NCBI GenBank assembly: GCA_000802045.1
Contig: JUEF01000014.1
Coordinates: 52,943-116,942 of the forward strand
Reading direction: 5' to 3'
Length of the DNA: 64,000 nucleotides
Origin: Peptococcaceae bacterium BICA1-8
GTDB taxonomy: Bacteria > Bacillota > Peptococcia > Peptococcales > BICA1-8
Shown here: piece by piece, positions 58,926 to 64,000 of the stretch
Layout: each line of letters begins with the position of its first letter
Numbering within the stretch: position 1 is the first letter of the stretch
Translations under genes and position numbers: made by a program
Notes under the pieces: model-generated
The model's input: the letters and a program-made list of their open reading frames with translations, nothing else
What the model was told of the DNA's origin: nothing
Database searches by the model: none

Positions 58926-60086
58926 ATGAACAGCCAGATGCTTATTTCTGGGCATCTTTTAATAGATGGCACTGGTAATCCGCCGATAGAAAATGGCGCG
59001 GTGTTAATTGAAAACGGCATTATTGTAGCAGTTGATGAAAAGTATAAGCTAGAAAACTTGGTGAGAAAAGAAGATATAATATTTTATCCGGAAAGTGTAC
59101 TAATACCTGGATTAATAGATAGTCATAACCATCTTTCAATTGATCCTAATCTTGATAATTATCTTTCACGCATGGATGACCGGGAAAGCGAATTAACGAT
59201 ACGAGCGTGTTACACTATGAAGACCGATTTGTATTCGGGTGTTACAACATCTCGGTGCATGGGTGATAGATTTTTTCTTGATGTAGCATGTAAAAAGGCG
59301 GTTGAAGAACATAGAATTCCAGGCCCAAGACTTTTAGTAGCTACTAGAGGAATTAGAGCTACACATGCACATGGTTTTGTAGGCTTGCCATTTGATGGCC
59401 CTGATATGATTAGACTTGCTGTTAGAGAAAACATAAAAGCTGGAGCAGATTTAATAAAATTTTATCTAACAGGAACTGTGAGAAAAGGTGAAAAAATTCC
59501 ATATTATCTGTCGGAAGAAGAAATAAAGACTATTGTCTACGAGGCAAAAAGTAATGGTTTAAAGACGGCTGTTCACTGTATAGGTGGCAAGGGTTTAGAG
59601 CTATGTATCGAGTCCGGGGTTGATATTATTGAACATGGTTATTATTTAACTGACTATGAGATATCGCTATTGGAAAATACAAGTACTTGGTTAGTTTTGA
59701 CCCCCGGTGAATTTTTCGAAGATAAAGAAAATCTGTCTCCGGATAAAAATGAAGCCTTTCGAAAAGATAGGGCAGAAGTAAAAGAAAGACTAAAGGCAAT
59801 TATCAATAGTAAAATAAAATATGCAGTTGGTACAGATGGTGCGCATGGTTGCTTGGCAAAGGAATTAAAGCATTTAGTAGATGCTGGGGCTACCGAAATG
59901 GATGCTTTGAAGGCAGCTACCCTTAATGGAGCTAAGGTGTGTGGAATAGAAGATAAAGCTGGCACTTTAGAAGTAGGTAAGTATGCGGATATTGTTGCTA
60001 TTAAAGGAAATCCCTTAGATGATATTACAAATTTAGCCCAAGTGAAAATCGTCATTAAACAGGGGAATATTCTCTTCCAAGGATAG
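58926..60086 (+). CDS. Metal-dependent amidohydrolase (imidazolonepropionase/prolidase-like)
   Basis: A 386-residue amidohydrolase-superfamily enzyme. The paired metal-binding His residues are in IPGLIDSHNHLSI, a possible carboxylated Lys in GADLIKFYLTGT, two further His in KTAVHCIGG and DIIEHGYYL, and the Asp in AVGTDGAHG. Members hydrolyse cyclic amides, peptides or esters. ATG 58926 is chosen over 58920, which abuts GGAGG. Coming after the second TctCBA system, it may act on the imported compound or an amide of it. A hairpin and the lacI-family gene follow. Confidence 0.87.
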   Translation: MNSQMLISGHLLIDGTGNPPIENGAVLIENGIIVAVDEKYKLENLVRKEDIIFYPESVLIPGLIDSHNHLSIDPNLDNYLSRMDDRESELTIRACYTMKTDLYSGVTTSRCMGDRFFLDVACKKAVEEHRIPGPRLLVATRGIRATHAHGFVGLPFDGPDMIRLAVRENIKAGADLIKFYLTGTVRKGEKIPYYLSEEEIKTIVYEAKSNGLKTAVHCIGGKGLELCIESGVDIIEHGYYLTDYEISLLENTSTWLVLTPGEFFEDKENLSPDKNEAFRKDRAEVKERLKAIINSKIKYAVGTDGAHGCLAKELKHLVDAGATEMDALKAATLNGAKVCGIEDKAGTLEVGKYADIVAIKGNPLDDITNLAQVKIVIKQGNILFQG

Positions 60087-60133
60087 AAAAAATTAAAACA
60101 AGAAGCTAACTTTCACCACACCCCCCTTCTAAT

Positions 60134-60163
60134 GTAAGCCCTTGCAATGTTGTAAGGGCTTAC
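60134..60163 (+). terminator. Hairpin after the amidohydrolase gene
   Basis: GTAAGCCCTT and AAGGGCTTAC form a perfect 10-bp stem around ten bases, ending in TAATTTAAAT. It is likely the end of the TctCBA-amidohydrolase transcript, with a weak T-run. Confidence 0.65.
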
Positions 60164-60252
60164 TAATTTAAATTAGATTAATATAATGGTTTACTTAAAT
60201 AGAAAGATAATTTATTCTTTAATGGAATACGTTTTTATTTAGGAGTGCAATT

Positions 60253-61269
60253 ATGGATAAAGTAACAATCAAGGATGTAGCAAAAACCGCGGGTGTTTCA
60301 ATAGCAACAGTATCTAGAGTTATTAATAAAAGCTACTATGTAAGCACCGCGGTTGAAAAAAAAGTATTGATGGCAATAGAAGAATTGAAATATTATCCAA
60401 ATTCTATTGCAAGAAGCTTGAAAATTAATTCTACAAAAATGATTGGTTTTTTAGTTTCTGACATTTCCAATAATTATTTTATAACTATGGCGAGAGCTTT
60501 AGAAGATGTCTTAAATCGTCAAAACTATAATTTAATAGTATGTAGTACAGAAAATCAAAAAGAGAGAGAATTGACATATCTAGAATTATTGAAGAGTAAA
60601 AAGGTAGATGCTTTAGTATTAAATACTACCGGTCAGAATGATGAATTTGTAATAAATATGAGCCATAATATTCCAATCATTTGTGTAAACCGAAGGATTA
60701 ATAATTCAAGTTTTAAAGGAGACTTTCTTGATAGTGATAATATCCAGGGAACTTATATGTTAACAAAACATTTGCTTTCATTGGGACATAGAAAGATTTT
60801 TGTGCAAAACGGTTCCTTTCACTTAAGTACCGGATATGAAAGATACGAAGGCTTTAAAAAGGCTATGGCAGAAATTGGAATAGAAATTAAGAATGATTAT
60901 ATATTTCAATATGAAGGCGATTTTACCTTAGAATCAGGGTTTCAAGGTGTAGCATATATGATGGGGTTAAAAGATAGACCTACTGCACTAGTGGTGATGA
61001 ACAATATGATGGCAATAGGGGCTTTGAAATACTTGAAATTACATGAGATTAATATTCCTGAGGAGTTATCCATAGCTTCTTACGGAAATATTGAAAACTT
61101 AGAATTAATGTCTACTCAACCAAGCATTATTTCTTTTGACCCTGCGGCTATAGGGACACGAATAGGGGAGTTGATATTAGAGAGAATCAAGGATAATTCC
61201 TTGATAAATAAAGAAATAATTTATCAGCCGCAATTAATAAAAGGAAATGGTGTGAAAAGTTTCATATAA
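60253..61269 (+). CDS. LacI-family transcription regulator
   Basis: A 338-residue LacI/GalR regulator. The helix-turn-helix (TIKDVAKTAGVSIATVSRVIN) and hinge (YYPNSIARSLK) are at the N-terminus, and the periplasmic-binding-like ligand domain follows (MIGFLVSDISNNYF … FVQNGSFHLSTGYERYEGFKKAM … PTALVVMNNMMAIGALKYL). The two LacI/cre-like sites at 53549 and 54617 are the best candidates for its targets, which would link rpiB, the ribokinase, the dehydrogenase and the second TctCBA system. A poorer match (GGAATACGTTTTTA) lies just before this gene. These are inferences from motif style. Confidence 0.92.
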   Translation: MDKVTIKDVAKTAGVSIATVSRVINKSYYVSTAVEKKVLMAIEELKYYPNSIARSLKINSTKMIGFLVSDISNNYFITMARALEDVLNRQNYNLIVCSTENQKERELTYLELLKSKKVDALVLNTTGQNDEFVINMSHNIPIICVNRRINNSSFKGDFLDSDNIQGTYMLTKHLLSLGHRKIFVQNGSFHLSTGYERYEGFKKAMAEIGIEIKNDYIFQYEGDFTLESGFQGVAYMMGLKDRPTALVVMNNMMAIGALKYLKLHEINIPEELSIASYGNIENLELMSTQPSIISFDPAAIGTRIGELILERIKDNSLINKEIIYQPQLIKGNGVKSFI

Positions 61270-61290
61270 AATTAATTAACAGCCTATTTT

Positions 61291-61316
61291 ACCCTCTGAA
61301 ACCCAGGGGTTTTTTT
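61291..61316 (+). terminator. Terminator after the lacI-family gene
   Basis: CCCT and AGGG form a short stem around nine bases and are followed by GTTTTTTT. The stem is short but the T-run is clear. Confidence 0.6.
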
Positions 61317-61399
61317 ATTGGCCTAAAATAATTGCTAATTTTATTCTCTTACTTACATATACATGAACTAGTAATTAATGTAAGAGATGGGGTTATAAA

Positions 61400-62299
61400 G
61401 TGAAGGTTCTTGTTACCGGTGGTGCAGGATTTATAGGTTCCCACACAGTTGATTTGCTGATAAAAGAGGGATATCAGTTAGTAATCGTTGATAACTTGAA
61501 AACAGGTAAAATCATAAATAAAGCAGCTGAATTTTATCAGATGGATATTTGTTCAGAGGACTTAGAGCAGGTTTTTGAAAAGGAGAAGCCTGAATCGGTA
61601 ATCCATTTAGCAGCTCAAATAAGTGTTCAGGACTCACAGTCTGACCCCTATACAGATGCTCAGATTAATATTATGGGGACTATTAATGTGTTAAATAATT
61701 GTATCAAGCATAAGGTAAGAAAAATTGTTTTTTCTTCATCAGCTGCAGTATACGGAAAGCCGCAACATTTAGTATTGGATGAAAAGCATAGTACTGTACC
61801 TTTAGCATTTTATGGCTTGTCCAAGCTTACCGCGGAATATTACCTTAAAATGTATGCCGAAATTTTTGGATTAAGGTATACGATACTACGGTACTCTAAT
61901 GTTTATGGGATTAATCAAAAGCTTTCCGGTGAAGGAGGTGTGGTGGCTATCTTTATTGATAATTTATTTAACAATAAAGCTCCTACAATCTTTGGAACGG
62001 GAGAACAAACAAGAGACTTTATTTATGTAAGTGATGTTGCAAAAGCTAATCTTTATGCACTATCTACCGGGGATGATGAGGTATTAAATATCAGTACCAA
62101 TACCGCCATAACAATAAATGACCTGTTAGCTATCATACGAAGCATCTTTAAAAAGGACATGGCATGCCTATACGGACCAAAAAAAGAAGGTGAAATCCTA
62201 CATAGTGTTTTATGTAACAATAAAGCCAAAGAGTTGCTTAAATGGGAGCCAGCTTACTCCTTAATTGGAGGGCTAGAGGAAATAGTTGAAAATTTATAA
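61400..62299 (+). CDS. NAD-dependent epimerase/dehydratase (UDP-glucose 4-epimerase-like)
   Basis: A 299-residue extended-type SDR. The NAD motif is TGGAGFIGSH at the N-terminus, followed by HLAAQISVQDS, the catalytic Ser region SSSAAVYG and the Tyr-Lys pair in AFYGLSKLTAEYY, plus RYSNVYG and TRDFIYVSDVAKANLYAL. This pattern is typical of GalE-like and nucleotide-sugar epimerases. The GTG start has GGGG seven bases upstream. It probably serves cell-surface sugar synthesis and is not linked to the catabolic genes. It could also be a UDP-glucuronate epimerase-like enzyme. Confidence 0.9.
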   Translation: MKVLVTGGAGFIGSHTVDLLIKEGYQLVIVDNLKTGKIINKAAEFYQMDICSEDLEQVFEKEKPESVIHLAAQISVQDSQSDPYTDAQINIMGTINVLNNCIKHKVRKIVFSSSAAVYGKPQHLVLDEKHSTVPLAFYGLSKLTAEYYLKMYAEIFGLRYTILRYSNVYGINQKLSGEGGVVAIFIDNLFNNKAPTIFGTGEQTRDFIYVSDVAKANLYALSTGDDEVLNISTNTAITINDLLAIIRSIFKKDMACLYGPKKEGEILHSVLCNNKAKELLKWEPAYSLIGGLEEIVENL

Positions 62300-62367
62300 C
62301 TCCTACTCAATTGAGTTTTACTTTATAATAATAAATAAAGTAAAAGTTTATATAGAGGAGTTAAGTA

Positions 62368-63045
62368 ATGACTGAAATATTGAGAAACGATTGGGCAGGT
62401 TTACTAAATCAGGAATTTAAAAAGGACTATTATAAGGACTTAAGGGCATTTTTGATAAAGGAATACCAAGATAATGTAGTCTTTCCAGATAAATATGATA
62501 TTTTTAATGCACTGCATTTTACGTCTCATGCAGAGACAAAGGTAGTAATATTAGGGCAGGACCCTTATCACGGTCCAGGCCAGGCCCATGGATTAAGCTT
62601 CTCGGTAAAACCAGGGGTCAACCCGCCCCCCTCCTTACAAAATATTTTTAAGGAGCTAAATACTGATCTAGGGTGTTTTATTCCTAATAATGGATACCTT
62701 ACAGAGTGGGCTAAACAAGGGGTTTTACTTTTAAATACAGTTCTCACAGTACGTCAGGGAATGCCTAATTCTCATAAAGGTAAAGGCTGGGAAGCTTTTA
62801 CTGACAAAGTAATAAGTATTTTAAACGAAAGAGAAAACCCAATTATATTTATTCTGTGGGGGAAAAATGCCCAGGATAAGCGGCAGCTTATATCTGCAAC
62901 CCAGCATTTTATTATTGAGTCACCCCATCCTAGTCCTTTTTCAGCACACCGAGGTTTTTTTGGTAGCAAGCCATTTTCTAGAACAAATGATTATCTTAAA
63001 AGAATGGGAAACAGCGAAATTGACTGGCAAATCCCAAATAATTAA
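62368..63045 (+). CDS. ung: Uracil-DNA glycosylase, family 1
   Basis: A 225-residue Ung protein. The water-activating loop is intact ([22 protein letters not shown]), as are the Pro-rich [12 protein letters not shown] and the DNA-minor-groove [13 protein letters not shown] motif. It removes uracil from DNA to begin base excision repair. GAGGAG precedes the ATG. Normal length for the family (220-230). It is a housekeeping gene 68 bases after the epimerase gene and on the same strand as the metallo-beta-lactamase-type gene that follows; no operon logic is evident. Confidence 0.97.
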   Translation: MTEILRNDWAGLLNQEFKKDYYKDLRAFLIKEYQDNVVFPDKYDIFNALHFTSHAETKVVILGQDPYHGPGQAHGLSFSVKPGVNPPPSLQNIFKELNTDLGCFIPNNGYLTEWAKQGVLLLNTVLTVRQGMPNSHKGKGWEAFTDKVISILNERENPIIFILWGKNAQDKRQLISATQHFIIESPHPSPFSAHRGFFGSKPFSRTNDYLKRMGNSEIDWQIPNN

Positions 63046-63093
63046 AGACTATTATTTTACTTTAATTTAGAAAGATTAAGTGGGGGTAATAAT

Positions 63094-64000
63094 TTGTTTA
63101 AGAGAAATAAGCTTCTTCTACTATTAATAAGTATTTTTATCATAGCCTCTTTTTTAGGTTGTACAGTCGAACAGGGAAAAATTGAGGAAAATACCCCAAA
63201 TAATTTGGAAGAGAGCGGTGCTAAAGAGGCTAGTACTTCCACAGATTATTTGGAAGTTCACTATATTGATGTGGGCCAAGGAGATTCTACATTGATTATG
63301 TTACCCGATGGTCAAACTATCCTTATTGATGTTGGTGGCAATAGTGCCGGCAAGAGTGTTGTTGATTATTTAAAAGGTCTAAGCATCAAAAGAGTTGATC
63401 ATGTTATTGGGACCCATCCCCATGAGGATCATATAGGTGGGCTGGATGTAGTAATTAATAGCTTTGATGTAGGTAAGGTTTATCTGCCTAAGGTAAGTCA
63501 TACATCAAAGACCTTTGAAGATCTCTTTTTGGCTATAAAGAATAAAGGTTTAAAGATAACCGAAGCCAAGGGGGGAATTGCCCTGGATATAGGTGATAGT
63601 GCCGCTGCAGTTTTTGTTGCACCTAATAATAGCAGTTATCCAGACTTAAATAATTATAGTGCTGTAGTAAAGTTAACCTATGGTGAGGCTAGTTTTTTAT
63701 TTACCGGTGATGCCGAGGAAAAATCCGAAGGGGAAATGCTTATCCAATCTCGAACACAGTTAAAGACTGATGTTTTAAAGGTTGGTCACCATGGCAGCAG
63801 TACCTCGACCAGCCAGCCCTTTTTAGATATAGTAGCACCTAAATATGCTGTAATATCGGCTGGTAAGGGAAATGACTATGGGCACCCCCATCAGGAGATA
63901 ATAAAAAGACTAGAAGAAAAAGGTGTTCAGTATTTTCGCACTGACCTCCAGGGGACAATTATTATGCAAAGTGATGGCAAAGATATAAGTTTTAATGTAG
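63094..64000 (+). CDS. ComEC/Rec2-like metallo-beta-lactamase-fold lipoprotein, 3' partial
   Basis: Absent from the ORF track because it has no stop inside the window. A TTG start with GGGGG seven bases upstream opens a signal peptide ending in a lipobox (SFLGC, Cys23), a charged linker and a metallo-beta-lactamase domain like the C-terminal part of ComEC: VHYIDVGQGDSTLI, the zinc motif GTHPHEDHIGGLD, LLFTGDAEE-type (FLFTGDAEE) and LKVGHHGSSTSTS. Secreted stand-alone proteins of this type are presumed to be nucleases or phosphodiesterases; no reaction is established for most. About 302 residues are visible and the frame is still open at the last base. Confidence 0.88.
   Translation, partial: MFKRNKLLLLLISIFIIASFLGCTVEQGKIEENTPNNLEESGAKEASTSTDYLEVHYIDVGQGDSTLIMLPDGQTILIDVGGNSAGKSVVDYLKGLSIKRVDHVIGTHPHEDHIGGLDVVINSFDVGKVYLPKVSHTSKTFEDLFLAIKNKGLKITEAKGGIALDIGDSAAAVFVAPNNSSYPDLNNYSAVVKLTYGEASFLFTGDAEEKSEGEMLIQSRTQLKTDVLKVGHHGSSTSTSQPFLDIVAPKYAVISAGKGNDYGHPHQEIIKRLEEKGVQYFRTDLQGTIIMQSDGKDISFNV

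Noticed and set aside
1-64000. CRISPR arrays, tRNA/rRNA genes, insertion sequences, prophage
   Set aside because: No regularly spaced repeats, no tRNA-like cloverleaf sequence noticed, and no transposase, integrase or phage structural protein among the reading frames.

Overview
The window looks like the chromosome of a low-GC, strictly anaerobic Firmicute of the Clostridia, possibly Peptococcaceae-like. The basis is strong AGGAGG-type ribosome binding sites with frequent GTG/TTG starts, a ferredoxin-dependent 2-oxoacid oxidoreductase, citrate lyase, a sigma-54 activator of the PrpR type, lipoprotein-type binding proteins, and no outer-membrane genes. I saw no rRNA, tRNA, CRISPR array, phage or insertion sequence. 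The species call is inference.

Nearly everything here concerns uptake and breakdown of hydroxy-carboxylic and sugar acids. Region 1 (1-8112) has the end of a LUD-domain gene and then an operon-like run: HpcH/HpaI aldolase, tripartite tricarboxylate transporter (TctC-TctB-TctA), MFS transporter, second HpcH/HpaI aldolase and a 2-hydroxyacid dehydrogenase. Region 2 (8354-18595) has a DegV protein on the minus strand, a four-gene 2-oxoacid:ferredoxin oxidoreductase, an overlapping hydantoinase-A/histone-deacetylase-like pair, and a SAF-domain dehydrogenase-like protein next to an IlvD/Edd-family dehydratase that lacks one expected cluster cysteine.

Region 3 (18828-36626) is the most striking. 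A PrpR-type sigma-54 activator is followed by a perfect palindrome and a sigma-54-like promoter. Then comes a co-directional run of about 16 kb: 2-hydroxycarboxylate transporter, LarA-family racemase, two different isocitrate/isopropylmalate-family dehydrogenases, three tandem and divergent LeuC/LeuD-type hydro-lyase pairs, a 45-residue small ORF, and a full citrate-lyase set (citD, citE, citF, fused citX-citG, citC). A soluble FrdA-like flavoprotein follows. I read this as a modular pathway that racemises, isomerises, oxidatively decarboxylates or cleaves several related hydroxy di/tricarboxylates. A decayed fourth LeuCD copy lies 21 kb downstream beside glcD/glcF genes.

Region 4 (38283-46222) is a TRAP-transporter operon (dctQ, dctM, dctP, a third dehydrogenase of the same superfamily, a TIM-barrel isomerase, an SDR) with a convergently useful clue: the same long AT-rich palindromic site precedes both the TRAP operon and the adjacent gntR gene. 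A nitrilase-family amidase follows gntR. Region 5 (46432-52921) has RadC, an aldo/keto reductase, a 14-helix MFS exporter, glycolate/lactate-oxidase-type GlcD/GlcF and the LeuCD remnant.

Region 6 (53007-61269) has rpiB diverging from a ribokinase, a beta-hydroxyacid dehydrogenase, a second TctCBA transporter, an amidohydrolase and a LacI regulator. Two LacI/cre-like sites sit upstream of rbsK/rpiB and of the dehydrogenase-TctCBA run. The window ends with an NDP-sugar epimerase, uracil-DNA glycosylase and a partial ComEC-like metallo-beta-lactamase-fold lipoprotein.
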